The notes below the pieces were generated by a model. That model did not search any database, was not told the DNA's origin, and saw nothing but the letters and a program-made list of their open reading frames with translations. Of a stretch of 64,000 nucleotides of DNA, positions 7,730 through 17,333 are shown piece after piece. Position 1 is the first letter of the stretch. Every line of letters starts with the position of its first letter. Location: the NCBI RefSeq assembly GCF_037081715.1, contig NZ_JAZDDH010000001.1, positions 1,364,001-1,428,000 on the forward strand, written 5' to 3'. The translations under genes and the position numbers were made by a program. Source of the stretch: Halalkalicoccus sp. CG83 (GTDB lineage: Archaea; Halobacteriota; Halobacteria; Halobacteriales; Halalkalicoccaceae).

Positions 7730-9553
7730 ATGTTCAGGAAAGTCCTAGTCGCGAACCGCGGGGAGATCGCGGTTCGAGTCATGCGTGCGTGTGAGGAACT
7801 GAACGTCGGCACCGTCGCCGTCTACAGCGAGGCTGACAAGGACGGCGGTCACGTCCGCTACGCCGACGAAGCATACAACGTCGGCCCCGCGAAGGCCAGC
7901 GACTCCTATCTCGATCACGAGGCGGTCATCGAGGCCGCGCGGAAGGCGGACGCCGACGCGATCCACCCCGGTTACGGCTTCCTCGCGGAGAACGCGGAGT
8001 TCGCCCGGAAGGTCGAGGAGACGGAGATCACCTGGATCGGTCCGAGTGGCGACGCCATGGAGCAACTCGGCGAGAAGACCAAGGCCCGCGCGGTCATGCA
8101 GTCCGCGGACACGCCGATCGTCCCCGGGACGACCGAGCCCGTCACCGAGCCCGAGGAGGTCACCGCGTTCGGCGACGAACACGGCTACCCGGTCGCGATC
8201 AAGGCAGAGGGCGGGGGTGGCGGTCGCGGAATGAAGATCGTCAACGGTCCCGACGAAGCCGAGGACCGGCTCCAGAGCGCCAAACGCGAGGGCGAGGCCT
8301 ACTTCGACAACGACTCCGTCTACCTGGAACGGTTCCTCGAGAACCCACGACACATCGAGGTACAGATCCTCGCCGACCACGCGGGCAACGTCCGCCACCT
8401 CGGCGAGCGCGACTGCTCGCTCCAGCGGCGCTACCAGAAGGTCATCGAGGAGGGCCCCTCCCCGGCGCTGACCGACGAGCTCCGCGAGAAGATCGGCGAG
8501 GCCGCCCGCCGGGGAGTCAGCGAGGCCGGATACACCAACGCCGGTACCGTCGAGTTCCTCGTCGAGGAGGACGCCGATCGCGAGGAGGGCGAACTGCTCG
8601 GACCCGAGACGAACTTCTACTTCCTCGAGGTGAACACCCGGATCCAGGTCGAACACACCGTCACCGAGGAGATCACGGGCATCGACATCGTGAAGTGGCA
8701 GATCCGGATCGCGGCCGGCGAGGAGATCGGCTTCGAACAGGACGACGTCGAGATCGACGGCCACGCCATGGAGTTCCGGATCAACGCCGAGAACGCCGCC
8801 AACGAGTTCGCCCCCTCGCCGGGCGGCCGGCTGGAGACCTACGACCCGCCGGGCGGGATCGGCGTCCGACTCGACGATGCGCTCCGACAGGGCGACGAGA
8901 TCGTCACCGACTACGACTCGATGATCGCGAAGCTGATCGTCCACGGGGGCGACCGCGACGAGTGTATCGCACGAAGCCTGCGCGCGCTCCGGGAGTACGG
9001 GATCGAGGGCGTCGTGACGGTGATCCCGTTCCACCGCCTGATGCTCACGAACGAGCGGTTCGTCGAGGGGAAACACACCACGAAGTACCTCGACGAGGAG
9101 ATGGACCGGAGTCGGATCGAGGAGGCGCAGAAGCAGTGGGGAAGCGAGACCGGCGCCGAAAGCGAGGAGGAAAGCGTCGTCCACCGCGAGTTCACCGTCG
9201 AGGTCAACGGCAAGCGCTTCGAGGTCGACCTCGAGGAACACGGCGTTGAGGCGGTCGGCGGCAGTGGCGGCGGTGGTGGCGGACAGAGACCCCAGCCGGC
9301 CGGCGGCTCCGATTCGGGCGAGTCAGCGGTCTCCACGGAGGGCGAACAGGTCACCACCGACATGCAGGGGACGATCCTCTCGGTGGAGGTGAGCGAGGGC
9401 GACGAAGTCGAGAGCGGCGACGTGCTCTGCGTGCTCGAGGCGATGAAGATGGAGAACGACGTCGTCGCCTCCGCGTCGGGCACGGTCGCCCAGGTGCTCA
9501 TCGAGGAGGGCGAGAGCGTCGACATGGGCGATACGCTGGTCGTCATCGAATGA
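7730..9553 (+). CDS. pccA: Acyl-CoA carboxylase biotin carboxylase/BCCP (alpha) subunit
   Basis: A 607-residue fusion of biotin carboxylase (residues 1 to about 450) and biotin carboxyl carrier domain (about 535-607). It carboxylates biotin with ATP and bicarbonate. Visible motifs are the N-terminal [16 protein letters not shown], the ATP-grasp glycine loop [23 protein letters not shown] of the catalytic site, and the biotin site EAMKMEND with Lys573. A flexible Gly/Ser/Pro/Gln linker (about 510-540) joins the domains. The stop shares bases with the birA start, which ties the apoprotein to its biotinylating enzyme. Confidence 0.94.
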   Translation: MFRKVLVANRGEIAVRVMRACEELNVGTVAVYSEADKDGGHVRYADEAYNVGPAKASDSYLDHEAVIEAARKADADAIHPGYGFLAENAEFARKVEETEITWIGPSGDAMEQLGEKTKARAVMQSADTPIVPGTTEPVTEPEEVTAFGDEHGYPVAIKAEGGGGGRGMKIVNGPDEAEDRLQSAKREGEAYFDNDSVYLERFLENPRHIEVQILADHAGNVRHLGERDCSLQRRYQKVIEEGPSPALTDELREKIGEAARRGVSEAGYTNAGTVEFLVEEDADREEGELLGPETNFYFLEVNTRIQVEHTVTEEITGIDIVKWQIRIAAGEEIGFEQDDVEIDGHAMEFRINAENAANEFAPSPGGRLETYDPPGGIGVRLDDALRQGDEIVTDYDSMIAKLIVHGGDRDECIARSLRALREYGIEGVVTVIPFHRLMLTNERFVEGKHTTKYLDEEMDRSRIEEAQKQWGSETGAESEEESVVHREFTVEVNGKRFEVDLEEHGVEAVGGSGGGGGGQRPQPAGGSDSGESAVSTEGEQVTTDMQGTILSVEVSEGDEVESGDVLCVLEAMKMENDVVASASGTVAQVLIEEGESVDMGDTLVVIE

Positions 9554-10494
9554 GCGAGCGCGAGGGCGTCGACGAGGACACCCGCCGGGCCGTCCTCGAC
9601 GCGCTCGCGACCGGCCCGGCGACGGGACCGGAACTCGCCGAACGACTCGGCGTCTCGCGGGCCGCGGTCTGGAAGCGGATCGAGGCGCTACGCGATGCGG
9701 GTTTCGAGATCCGAGGCGACGACGGGTATCGAGTCACGAGCGTCCCGGCGTACGGCGCCGCGGCGGTCGAGTTCGGGCTCGAGGCGCCCTACCGGGTCGA
9801 GTACCACGACGCCCTCCCGAGCACGAACGCCCGCGCTCGTGAGCTGGCGAAGGCGGGGGAGGATCGCGTGGCCGTCCTCGCGGACGAACAGACCGGCGGG
9901 CGCGGCCGGCTCGATCGCGGGTGGAACTCGCCCAGTGGCGGGATCTACCTGAGCGTCGTCCTCCGGCCCGAGATCACGCCGAGGGAGGCGCCGCTTCTGA
10001 CGCTCGCGGCCGCCGTCGCGACGACCCGCGCGCTCCGCGAGGCGGGCGTCGACGCGGGGATCAAGTGGCCGAACGACGTGCTCTCGCGTGAGACGGGCGG
10101 AAAGCTCGTCGGAATCCTCACCGAGATGGAGGGCGAGGCGGATCGCGTCTCGTGGGTCGTCGTCGGCTTCGGCGTGAACGCGAACGTCGATCCCGCCGAC
10201 CTGCCCGAGGGCGCGACGAGCGTCCGCGCCGAGGCGGGCGACGTCGACCGTCGCGTGTTCGTCCAGCGGGTCCTCGAGGAGTTCGACGCGCTCCGGGGCG
10301 AACCGGACGCGATCCTCGACGCGTGGCGCGAACTCGCGATCACGCTCGGAGAACGGGTGCGCGTCGAGACGCCGACGGGAGAGGTCATCGGACGGGCGCT
10401 CGACGTCGAGGCGCCGGGACGGTTAGTGGTCGAGACCGACGAGGACGAGGTGCGGGTCCACGCCGGCGACTGCGAGCACCTCCGGCCGGTCTAA
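9550..10494 (+). CDS. birA: Biotin protein ligase BirA with N-terminal HTH
   Basis: A 314-residue two-domain protein. Residues 10-65 form a winged helix ([20 protein letters not shown]); the catalytic domain contains [11 protein letters not shown] (117-127), which binds biotinyl-AMP, and KWPNDV (172-177). It attaches biotin to Lys573 of PccA. The ATG overlaps the pccA stop (ATGA), so ligase and substrate are made together. The HTH suggests it may also act as a biotin-responsive regulator as in E. coli; I did not identify an operator. Confidence 0.92.
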   Translation: MSEREGVDEDTRRAVLDALATGPATGPELAERLGVSRAAVWKRIEALRDAGFEIRGDDGYRVTSVPAYGAAAVEFGLEAPYRVEYHDALPSTNARARELAKAGEDRVAVLADEQTGGRGRLDRGWNSPSGGIYLSVVLRPEITPREAPLLTLAAAVATTRALREAGVDAGIKWPNDVLSRETGGKLVGILTEMEGEADRVSWVVVGFGVNANVDPADLPEGATSVRAEAGDVDRRVFVQRVLEEFDALRGEPDAILDAWRELAITLGERVRVETPTGEVIGRALDVEAPGRLVVETDEDEVRVHAGDCEHLRPV

Positions 10495-10937
10495 TCCAGG
10501 TCCTCCTCGCGAACGCGGACGGTGAGCACCGGGACGGGCGACCCTCGAACGACCCGTTCGGCGACGCTCCCCAGGAGGAGGCGATCGATCCCGCCGCGGC
10601 CGTGGGTCCCCATCACGATCAGGTCACAGCCCTCCTCGGTCGCGAAATCGACGATCTCGCGAGCCGGACTTCCCTCGATCAGGTGTGTCCGGACGGGTAC
10701 CTCGTAGCTCTCGAGGAGCGCCCGAACGCGCTCGAGCGCCTCCTCGCCGTCCTGTCGGAGCATGTCGCTGACCCCCTCCCAGGAGGTCTCCATCGGCAGG
10801 CTGGCGAAGTTCGCGGTGTTGAGAACGTAGACCGAGTGGACCTCCGCGCCGTGAACGGCGGCGAGCTCCGCCGCCTGCTCGATCGCGCGCTCGACGCCCG
10901 CCGATCCGTCGGTCGGGACGAGAATGCGCTCGTACAT
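10491..10937 (-). CDS. Universal stress protein UspA family
   Basis: A 148-residue single-domain Usp. The N-terminal MYERILVPTDGS strand and the C-terminal ATP-binding pattern G-2x-G-9x-G-S (GTHGRGG...LLGS, residues 110-124) are intact, so it belongs to the nucleotide-binding class. I start at the ATG at 10937, the usual Usp N-terminus; a TTAA-type box lies about 28 nt upstream (near 10966). Its 3' end overlaps the birA stop by 4 nt in convergent orientation. Confidence 0.88.
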   Translation of the reverse strand: MYERILVPTDGSAGVERAIEQAAELAAVHGAEVHSVYVLNTANFASLPMETSWEGVSDMLRQDGEEALERVRALLESYEVPVRTHLIEGSPAREIVDFATEEGCDLIVMGTHGRGGIDRLLLGSVAERVVRGSPVPVLTVRVREEDLD

Positions 10938-10967
10938 CGTTCGTGTACGATGTTCACACACGTCGGC

Positions 10968-11996
10968 TTAACTGTTTTGCGCCGGGTGGATCACGTCGAG
11001 GACGTCCGCGACGCCCGCCCGGCGGACGACCGCCCGGATCGGATCCCGAACGCCCGCGAGGTTGTCCGAGTCGCCGTCGAGCACGAGCAGCCGTGCCTCG
11101 CGTCCTTCCTCGACGACGCCACAGTTCAGCCCGGCGAGTTCCGCGCCGGCGCGCGTCGCCATCGCCAGAACGCGATCGGCGGGCAGGTCGGTGAGCTTCG
11201 CCGCGAACTCCATCTCGCGGAACATCGAGGGGCCGTTGAGCATCACGTTGTCCGTGCCGAGCGCGACCCGCGTGCGTGAAGCGAGTTCCTCGATCGGCGG
11301 CAGTCCCACGCCGGTCGTGAGGTTCGCGCGCGGGCAGACGACGACGGGGATCCCCTCGCGCTCGACCCGGTCGAGGTGGTCGGGACCGGCGTTGACCATG
11401 TGGACCAGGAAGTCCGGCTGGAGCTCCAGTGCGGGCTCGATGTCGTCGGTTCGGTTCTCGCCGGCGTGGATGCCGAAGGGCTTTCCCGCCTCGCGGGCGG
11501 CCGCGCGTTCGCGCGAGAACTCCGCGTCGGCGGCGCCGCTCGCGCCGTAGCCGTCGCCCGCCTCGAGCGCCGCGAGTTCGTCGCGGCCGAGCGCGAACGC
11601 GTCGATCGGGAGATCGGCGGCGGCCTCGTAGAGCGCGCTCACGCCCTCCTCTCCGCCCTCGCGGAAGTCCATGAACGCGGTCGTTCCTCCCGAACGCATG
11701 AACCGGAGGGTTCGGCGGATGGCGGCGACCGACTCCTCGCGGTCGGCGCGTCGGAGCAGGCGGTGTTTCAGCCCGTCGGGCGGGGCGACGAGCTCCTCGA
11801 GCGAGAGCCCCCTCCCTGCCTCCTTCGCGATCGAGTCACCGACGTGGGTGTGGGCGTTGACGAACGCGGGCAGGACGATCCGATCGCTCTCCGCCTCGGT
11901 CTCCTCGACCGCGTCGATCCGTCCGTCCTCGCAGACGACGCGACCCTCGATCGGGGTGAACTCGGGACCCCGAAGGACGGTCCCCTCGACGATCAT
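10968..11996 (-). CDS. Amidohydrolase-superfamily protein (metal-dependent deaminase/hydrolase)
   Basis: A 342-residue protein. A small beta domain (residues 1-40) is followed by the metal-binding NAHTHVGD (His49 and His51 of the HxH pair). Later metal ligands are plausible in GIHAGEN and in LVHMVNAG, and the C-terminal Asp in ALGTDNVMLNG. This is the pattern of the cytosine/guanine/chlorohydrolase branch. The substrate is not determinable from sequence. The ATG at 11996 was preferred to the longer frame because family members begin with this MIVEGTVLRG strand and a box A lies about 27 nt upstream (ATTCAAATC, near 12023). Confidence 0.8.
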   Translation of the reverse strand: MIVEGTVLRGPEFTPIEGRVVCEDGRIDAVEETEAESDRIVLPAFVNAHTHVGDSIAKEAGRGLSLEELVAPPDGLKHRLLRRADREESVAAIRRTLRFMRSGGTTAFMDFREGGEEGVSALYEAAADLPIDAFALGRDELAALEAGDGYGASGAADAEFSRERAAAREAGKPFGIHAGENRTDDIEPALELQPDFLVHMVNAGPDHLDRVEREGIPVVVCPRANLTTGVGLPPIEELASRTRVALGTDNVMLNGPSMFREMEFAAKLTDLPADRVLAMATRAGAELAGLNCGVVEEGREARLLVLDGDSDNLAGVRDPIRAVVRRAGVADVLDVIHPAQNS

Positions 11997-12030
11997 AGCT
12001 GATGAAGGCGGTCCTCGGATTTGAATCCGG

Positions 12031-13272
12031 TCATTCTCGCTTCGCGTCCGTGCCGAAGCGATCGAGCGTGGTGTGCAGCCCACGGACAGCGTCGCTGATC
12101 AGCCTGCCGTCGGTGTCGAGCCCCAGTACGGCCTCGGCGGCGTGGCCCACTCGGTCGGTCGCCTCGGCGGGGGCGTACACCCCGAGTCGCCACTGGTTGA
12201 GCTGGACCCCCCGCAGCGTTCGGACGAGCGGCGACTGTTCCTCGAGGCGGCGGATCTCCCCGCCGACGATCACGCGGGTCGTCGACTCGGTCATGCTCGG
12301 GTACGCCGGCACGTCGAGGATCACGTCGTCGGGATCGACGCCCGCCCGGTCGGCGATTGCGGTCTCGTACTCCACCGTCTCCTCGTGGGAGAGCTCGAGC
12401 AGGTCGTCTGGAACGTCCCGGTACTCCGACCAGACGGCGCGTTTGAACAGCTCGCGACGGGCGAGCCGACCCGCGATCCGTTCGGTCGAGTCGGCAGTTC
12501 GGAGCGCCACGAGCAGGTCGTGGTCGTCCATCCGGCGGAGCCCCTCGGGCGTCGTCTCCCCGTTCGCGATCAGCCGTTCTGCCCCGCGCCGGAGCATCGA
12601 CTTGCCGATCCGCGCGACGTGGTGGCTGTAGACGGTCGGGTTCATCAGCGCGCGGGCGACGAGCAGGCTCTCCGCGGTCTGGACGTTCCCCTCGCCGAGG
12701 ACGAGTTCGCCGTCGACGAAGCGCAGTTCGCGAACCAGGCGTCCGGAGTCGATCGTGCCGTAGGGGACGCCGGTGTGGTGGGCGTCGCGCACCAGGTAGT
12801 CCATCCGGTCGACGTCGAGTTCGCCGGAGACGAGCCCGCCGTACTGGCCCTCGCCGCCGATGAGGCCGGAGACCCGGGCGGGCTCGAGGTCGTGCTCGCG
12901 GAGGACCTCGCCGACCGGTCCCTGCTCGACGAGGTCGTCGACGTCCTCGTGGTACTTGCCCGTGTGGCGTTCGATCACGCTCTCGACGTTGTGGCTGTAG
13001 GGGCCGTGGCCGACGTCGTGAAGGATGGCCGCCGCGTGGACCCGTTCTGCGGCCCGACCCTCGATTCCTAACTGGGAGAGCGCCTCGCAGGCGAGGTGAT
13101 AGACTCCCAGGGAGTGCTCGAAGCGAGTGTGGTTCGCGGAGGGGTAGACCAGCGAGACCGTTCCCAGCTGTTTGATGTGGCGCAACCGCTGGACCTCGGG
13201 GGTATCCAGCAGCGCCCGAGCGACGCCGTCGACCACGATGTGGTCGTGGACGCTGTCCTTGATCGTCTTCAT
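12031..13272 (-). CDS. HD-domain phosphohydrolase (dGTPase/SAMHD1-like)
   Basis: A 413-residue protein with the complete HD metal site: His53 (TRFEHSLGV), His85-Asp86 (AAILHDVGHGPYSH), and a downstream Asp in the stretch SGELDVDRMDYLVRDAHHTG. This order matches the dGTP triphosphohydrolase/SAMHD1 branch, which removes triphosphate from dNTPs or hydrolyses other phosphates. The start ATG at 13272 lies about 27 nt from a GTTTAA box A that falls at the end of the amidase gene, so it probably has its own promoter. The precise substrate is unknown. Confidence 0.85.
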   Translation of the reverse strand: MKTIKDSVHDHIVVDGVARALLDTPEVQRLRHIKQLGTVSLVYPSANHTRFEHSLGVYHLACEALSQLGIEGRAAERVHAAAILHDVGHGPYSHNVESVIERHTGKYHEDVDDLVEQGPVGEVLREHDLEPARVSGLIGGEGQYGGLVSGELDVDRMDYLVRDAHHTGVPYGTIDSGRLVRELRFVDGELVLGEGNVQTAESLLVARALMNPTVYSHHVARIGKSMLRRGAERLIANGETTPEGLRRMDDHDLLVALRTADSTERIAGRLARRELFKRAVWSEYRDVPDDLLELSHEETVEYETAIADRAGVDPDDVILDVPAYPSMTESTTRVIVGGEIRRLEEQSPLVRTLRGVQLNQWRLGVYAPAEATDRVGHAAEAVLGLDTDGRLISDAVRGLHTTLDRFGTDAKRE

Positions 13273-13296
13273 ACGCGAGGTTGGGCGCTCCGCGAG

Positions 13297-14607
13297 TTAA
13301 ACCGACGGGCCGTCGACGCCCGCGAGCGCCTCGGCGATCTCCTCGGCCCACGAGAGGAGGCGTTCGTCGCTCCCGAACCGCGAGACGCACTGCAGCCCGA
13401 GCGGAAGGCCGCCCTCCGTCGTGCTCGCCGGCAGCGCGACGGCTGGCAGCCCGCAGTGGGTCCACGGCAGGTTCATCACCGGATCGCCGGTGTCGTCGAT
13501 CCCCTCGGGGGCCGGGCCTGGAGCGCCCGGACAGATCCAGACGTCGAGTCCCTCCTCGTCCATCGTCCGCTCGACCTCCTCACGGAGTGCGCCCCGGCCC
13601 GTACGTGCCGCACAGAGCTCTCCGACGCCGACCGCGTGACCCTCGCGGATCAGCGCCGCGGTCGCCTCGGCGTAGTGCTCGCCGTACTCGTCGAAGAGCT
13701 CGCTGTGGGAGAGCGCGGTCTCGACGGCGACCAACCGGTCGTGGCGGTCGTTTACCGCTTCGACGTCGCCGAGGAGGTCGACCCGCCGCACGTCGTATCC
13801 GGCCCGTTCCAGACGCTCGACGTGGTTCTCGAACCCCTCGAGTCCCTCGTCGTCGGCCTGTTCGAGATAGGGGCCCTCGGGAACGCCCAGAACGGGAGCT
13901 TCGATCGTGGAGTCGGGTCGCCAGTGGTCGTAGAGCACCGACGCCGCGAGCCTCGCGCCGGCGACGTCCCGCGTGAAGCAGCCGACGTGGTCGACCGACG
14001 GCGCCACGGGGAGTACGCCGTCGATGGGGATCCGGCCGTAGGTCGGCTTCAGGCCGACGACGCCACAGAAGGCGGCGGGTCGGATCACCGAGCCGATCGT
14101 CTGTGAGCCGAGCGCGAGCGGACAGAGACCCGCGGCGACCGCCGCCGCCGAGCCGCTGCTCGACCCGCCCGGCGTGTGATCGGTGTCGTGGGGGTTTCGG
14201 GTCGGACCGGGCTCGAAGTAGGCGAACTCCGTCGTGACCGTCTTTCCGAGCACCAGTGCGCCGGCATTCCGAAGCGCGCGGACGGCGGCGGCCTCGGAAC
14301 CCGTCAGCGCCTCCGACGGGAGGTCCGAGCCGGCACGCGTGGGAAAGCCATCGACGTGGAAGATGTCCTTCACGCCGACCGGCACGCCGTAGAGCGGCGG
14401 CCTGGCCGCCGGGTCGTCGAAACAGGCCTCGAGCGCGCCGGCCTCGCGCTGGAGGCGGCCCCAGCGATCGGGCTCCTCGAGCAGCGCGTGGATCTCAGGC
14501 TCGATGTCCTCGGAGCGGGTACGGAGCGATTCGACGTACGGCGTCGGTCGTGTCTCGCCGGACCGCAACGACGCGGCGACGTCGGCGAGAGCCGTATCGG
14601 CAGGCAT
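13297..14607 (-). CDS. Amidase (amidase-signature family)
   Basis: A 436-residue hydrolase. The Ser-cisSer-Lys triad is recognisable: Lys80 in YGVPVGVKD, the glycine/serine loop GGSSSGSA (147-154), and the nucleophile Ser173 in GSQTIGSVIRPA. The family cleaves amides, and some members are GatA. At this length, with no GatB/GatC neighbours, a free amidase is more likely than the tRNA amidotransferase. It lies in a same-strand run with HD and AtoE genes but has gaps on both sides. Confidence 0.88.
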   Translation of the reverse strand: MPADTALADVAASLRSGETRPTPYVESLRTRSEDIEPEIHALLEEPDRWGRLQREAGALEACFDDPAARPPLYGVPVGVKDIFHVDGFPTRAGSDLPSEALTGSEAAAVRALRNAGALVLGKTVTTEFAYFEPGPTRNPHDTDHTPGGSSSGSAAAVAAGLCPLALGSQTIGSVIRPAAFCGVVGLKPTYGRIPIDGVLPVAPSVDHVGCFTRDVAGARLAASVLYDHWRPDSTIEAPVLGVPEGPYLEQADDEGLEGFENHVERLERAGYDVRRVDLLGDVEAVNDRHDRLVAVETALSHSELFDEYGEHYAEATAALIREGHAVGVGELCAARTGRGALREEVERTMDEEGLDVWICPGAPGPAPEGIDDTGDPVMNLPWTHCGLPAVALPASTTEGGLPLGLQCVSRFGSDERLLSWAEEIAEALAGVDGPSV

Positions 14608-14682
14608 CGAGGGGACGACGGATCGATCCCCCTTAACCGTTGGCTATCGCTAGCACGGTTCGACCGAAAGAGGGGATCGCGA

Positions 14683-16101
14683 TCAGTACGGCAGGAAGTA
14701 GAGCCCGAGCGTGAACACCGGGGTGAGCACGACCATGACGATCAGCGTATAGCCCAGGATGTCTCGCGCCCTGACCCGCGTGATGCCGAGAAGGGGGATC
14801 GCCCAGAACGGCTGGAACATGTTCGTCCACATGTCGCCGGTGCCGTAGGCGATGATCGCCTGGCCGGGTGCGACCCCGAGTTCGACGGCGGTCTCGCCGA
14901 CGATGCCGCCGATGATGCCCCACTCGCCGCCGCCGCTGGGGACGAAGAAGTTCATGATCCCCCCGAGGATCCACGCCAACACCGGGAACGTCGTCGGCGT
15001 CGCGATGTCGAGCAACGCCTCGGCCATCAGCTCCGAGAGTCCCGAGTTATCGATGATACCGAGAATGCCCGCGTAGAAGGGAAACTGCAGGATGATGCCC
15101 GCGGCGCTCTCGGTCGCGCCGCGAATCGCCTCAACGTAGGCCGTCGGCGTCCCGTAGAGGAACAGTCCGATCGCGATGAACAGGAAATTGAAGACGTTGA
15201 TGTCGAGCGCCTCGCCGACGCCGGCGGTCGCGAAGTGCTGGACGATGTAGACGAACATGCCGGCGCCGACGAGGTAGGAGACCAGCCGGCTGTCGTCGAG
15301 TCGATCGGCGGGCATCCGCTGGGCGGTCCCCCCGTCGGCCGCCCGCTCGTCGCCCCCGGTCTCGGCTCCGGCTCCGACCCCGCCTTCGCCCGCCTCGACC
15401 AGTCCGGGCGCGTACTCGTCGATGCCGACCGCGTGCTCCTCCTCGGGCGCGAGGAGGTACATCAGCGGCACCACCGTGAGGAACACCAGAAGCGCGATTC
15501 CGAAGGCGTAGACGGTGAAGACGCTCTCGGAGAGCGGGACGACGCCGATGACGTCCTCGAAGACGTGGCCCTCGGTCGCCGAGAGCAGCCCCGCGCTCGT
15601 CGACGGCCCGACGTGCCAGATCACCTGGCTGGTGTAGCCACAGGCACAGAGCAGCGGATAGTGAAACGTCATGCCGCGCTGGAGGCCGGCCCGGGCGACG
15701 AAGACCGCGAAGATCGCGCCGATGATCAGCCCGACCCCCCAGTGGAAGTAGCCGGCGACCATCGCGACCGCCGCGACGAGCGCGGCCGCCTGCGGTCCGC
15801 TGTCGGGGATCGACGCGACCCGGTTGAGCAGGCTGCTCACCTGCCTCGAATCGGCGACGACGTAGCCCGTGACGAGGATCAACACCATCTGCATCGCGAA
15901 CTCGAGCAGGACCCAGAATCCGTCGTACCAGTTGATGACGTTCTCGAGGGGGCCGTCGGGTGTGAGTGCGATCGCCACCACGTACGCGATGAGGGTGAGG
16001 ATGATCGCGAAGAGGAACGGGCTCGGCACCCATCGTTCCGACCAGTTGGCTACCGCCTGCCCCATCCGCTGTAACGATCCTTGTGACCCACTAGCAGACA
16101 T
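14683..16101 (-). CDS. Short-chain fatty-acid transporter, AtoE family
   Basis: A 472-residue polytopic membrane protein with about 12 hydrophobic helices. The N-terminal SERWVPSPFLFAIILTLI stretch, the GYFHWGVGLIIGAIFA segment and FFVPSGGGEWGIIGG near the C-terminus are characteristic of AtoE. An acidic hydrophilic loop of about 40 residues splits the protein in the middle (around residues 225-265). AtoE imports short-chain fatty acids such as acetoacetate or butyrate. Nearness to the acyl-CoA carboxylase fits organic-acid use. A CAAATAT box about 27 nt ahead of 16101 supports the start. Confidence 0.88.
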   Translation of the reverse strand: MSASGSQGSLQRMGQAVANWSERWVPSPFLFAIILTLIAYVVAIALTPDGPLENVINWYDGFWVLLEFAMQMVLILVTGYVVADSRQVSSLLNRVASIPDSGPQAAALVAAVAMVAGYFHWGVGLIIGAIFAVFVARAGLQRGMTFHYPLLCACGYTSQVIWHVGPSTSAGLLSATEGHVFEDVIGVVPLSESVFTVYAFGIALLVFLTVVPLMYLLAPEEEHAVGIDEYAPGLVEAGEGGVGAGAETGGDERAADGGTAQRMPADRLDDSRLVSYLVGAGMFVYIVQHFATAGVGEALDINVFNFLFIAIGLFLYGTPTAYVEAIRGATESAAGIILQFPFYAGILGIIDNSGLSELMAEALLDIATPTTFPVLAWILGGIMNFFVPSGGGEWGIIGGIVGETAVELGVAPGQAIIAYGTGDMWTNMFQPFWAIPLLGITRVRARDILGYTLIVMVVLTPVFTLGLYFLPY

Positions 16102-16213
16102 GTCCGAAAGGGAATCCGCCCTCCTACATATTTGTTCCGTTACTCGTTAGCTCGGCGTCGCTCGGAGGACCGGCCGATACAGTTCGAAAGCTCTGCCGAA
16201 CGACACCTATCAG

Positions 16214-16339
16214 ATGAGCAGTAATATCCCGGAGACACCGGTCGTCCACCTCAGCAGCCGCGTTCGTGTTCGTTTACTGACGTTCGGTCTCCCTACGGGC
16301 GATTCGATCACCCCGGACGTGTACGAGCTCGTCGAGTGA
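16214..16339 (+). CDS. Possible 41-residue ORF between AtoE and SDR genes
   Basis: ATG at 16214 opens a 41-residue frame ending with TGA at 16337-16339 in an otherwise unused gap of about 250 bases. The product is soluble, with a basic middle (SSRVRVRLL) and an acidic end (TPDVYELVE). I recognise no family and see no convincing box A or ribosome site. It could be a gene remnant. Confidence 0.25.
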   Translation: MSSNIPETPVVHLSSRVRVRLLTFGLPTGDSITPDVYELVE

Positions 16340-16348
16340 GGACTACTA

Positions 16349-17125
16349 CTAGTACCAGGCCGTTCCGCCGTCGACGTTGAGATCCTGGGCGGTGACGTGT
16401 CGCGCGTGCTCGCTCGCGAGAAACGTCGCCATCGCCGCGACGTCCTCGGGCTCGACGAGCTCGCCGAGCGCGGCGTCGTCGGTGAACACGCGCCGTTTCG
16501 CCTCCTCGAAGCTCACGCCGAGCGACTCGGCCTGCGCCTCGATCACCCGATCGATCCGCGGTCCGCTGGTCGCGCCCGGACAGATCGCGTTCACCGTGAC
16601 GTCGTCCTCGCCGAGTTCGAACGCCAGAGTTCGGGTCAGGCCGATCACCGCCGTCTTCGACGCCGTGTACGGAGTGCGGCCCTCGAGAGGGCGCTTCCCG
16701 CTGATCGAGGAGACGTTGATCACGCTCGCACGGTCGCTCTCGCGAAGGTGCGATACGGCGTGTTTCGCCGTCAGGAACATGCCGGTGACGTTGACTCGCA
16801 TGGTCCGCTCCCACTCCTCGAGCGAGACCTCCTCGACCGGCGCCGTCGGCCCCGCGATGCCGGCGTTGTTGACCAGACAGTCGAGGCCGCCGAACTCGTC
16901 GACGGTGCGATCGATCGCCTCGCGGACCGACGACTCGTCGGTGACGTCGCCCCTGACCGGGAGCGCCCGTTCGGGGTCGTCGATCAGCTCCGCGGTCCCC
17001 TCGATCCCGTCGCTTCTGGCGACCAGCGCGACGTTCGCCCCCGACTCGGCGAACGCGAGCGCGATCTCGCGGCCGATTCCCCCGCTGGCGCCGGTGACGA
17101 GCGCCGTCCGTCCGTCCAGATCCAT
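16349..17125 (-). CDS. Short-chain dehydrogenase/reductase (SDR)
   Basis: A classical 258-residue SDR: cofactor loop TGASGGIG (11-18), NNAG (86-89), catalytic Ser140 and YTASK (Tyr153, Lys157), and the PG motif after strand 6 (NAICPGA). It oxidises or reduces an unknown alcohol/ketone with NAD(P). The start at 17125 gives the standard N-terminus MDLDGRTALVTGAS; the longer frame to 17323 adds 66 low-complexity residues. A GTTTATG box A lies about 27 nt upstream, consistent with a leaderless message. It resembles 3-oxoacyl-ACP reductase/glucose dehydrogenase types. Confidence 0.88.
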   Translation of the reverse strand: MDLDGRTALVTGASGGIGREIALAFAESGANVALVARSDGIEGTAELIDDPERALPVRGDVTDESSVREAIDRTVDEFGGLDCLVNNAGIAGPTAPVEEVSLEEWERTMRVNVTGMFLTAKHAVSHLRESDRASVINVSSISGKRPLEGRTPYTASKTAVIGLTRTLAFELGEDDVTVNAICPGATSGPRIDRVIEAQAESLGVSFEEAKRRVFTDDAALGELVEPEDVAAMATFLASEHARHVTAQDLNVDGGTAWY

Positions 17126-17158
17126 GTGGGTATGACCGGCGGGTAGCGGCATAAACGC

Positions 17159-17175
17159 TGTCGGTGATTCCGACA
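17159..17175. repeat. Short inverted repeat just upstream of the SDR box A
   Basis: TGTCGG and CCGACA are perfect inverted 6-bp half sites with a 5-nt spacer. They sit directly upstream of the SDR box A (about 17148-17156), where an archaeal activator or repressor site could lie. It is short enough to be chance. Confidence 0.3.
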
Positions 17176-17245
17176 CGACCTCCGCAGCCACCTGGTATCG
17201 GCGCCGGCGCGGTTCGCATGCCGTCGTGTGAATCGATCCACTGGC

Positions 17246-17278
17246 GTCTCTCCCACTACGACCGATACTGGGAGAGAC
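17246..17278 (-). terminator. 10-bp stem hairpin downstream of the small membrane-protein gene
   Basis: GTCTCTCCCA (17246-17255) and TGGGAGAGAC (17269-17278) are perfect inverse complements with a 13-nt loop, in a gene-free gap. It lies about 55 nt past the stop of the minus-strand small membrane protein and upstream of the SDR gene. It may terminate the first, or form an RNA structure. There is no long T-tract, so a protein-binding site is also possible. Confidence 0.4.
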
Positions 17279-17333
17279 AGGATCGAACACGGAGATCGGT
17301 ACAGTGTCGATCAACGGGTCCATTCGATCCGCT

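Noticed and set aside
5947-7812. 621-residue minus-strand open frame antisense to pccB and pccX
   Set aside because: A shadow of GC-rich codon bias; Val/Asp/Arg/Leu-rich with no motif, while pccB on the other strand is unmistakable.
14176-16074. 632-residue plus-strand open frame antisense to the amidase and AtoE
   Set aside because: Low-complexity Arg/Asp/Glu/Val translation and no start context; AtoE and amidase explain the DNA.
16349-17323. SDR start at 17323
   Set aside because: The added 66 residues are not SDR-like and a box A fits the ATG at 17125.
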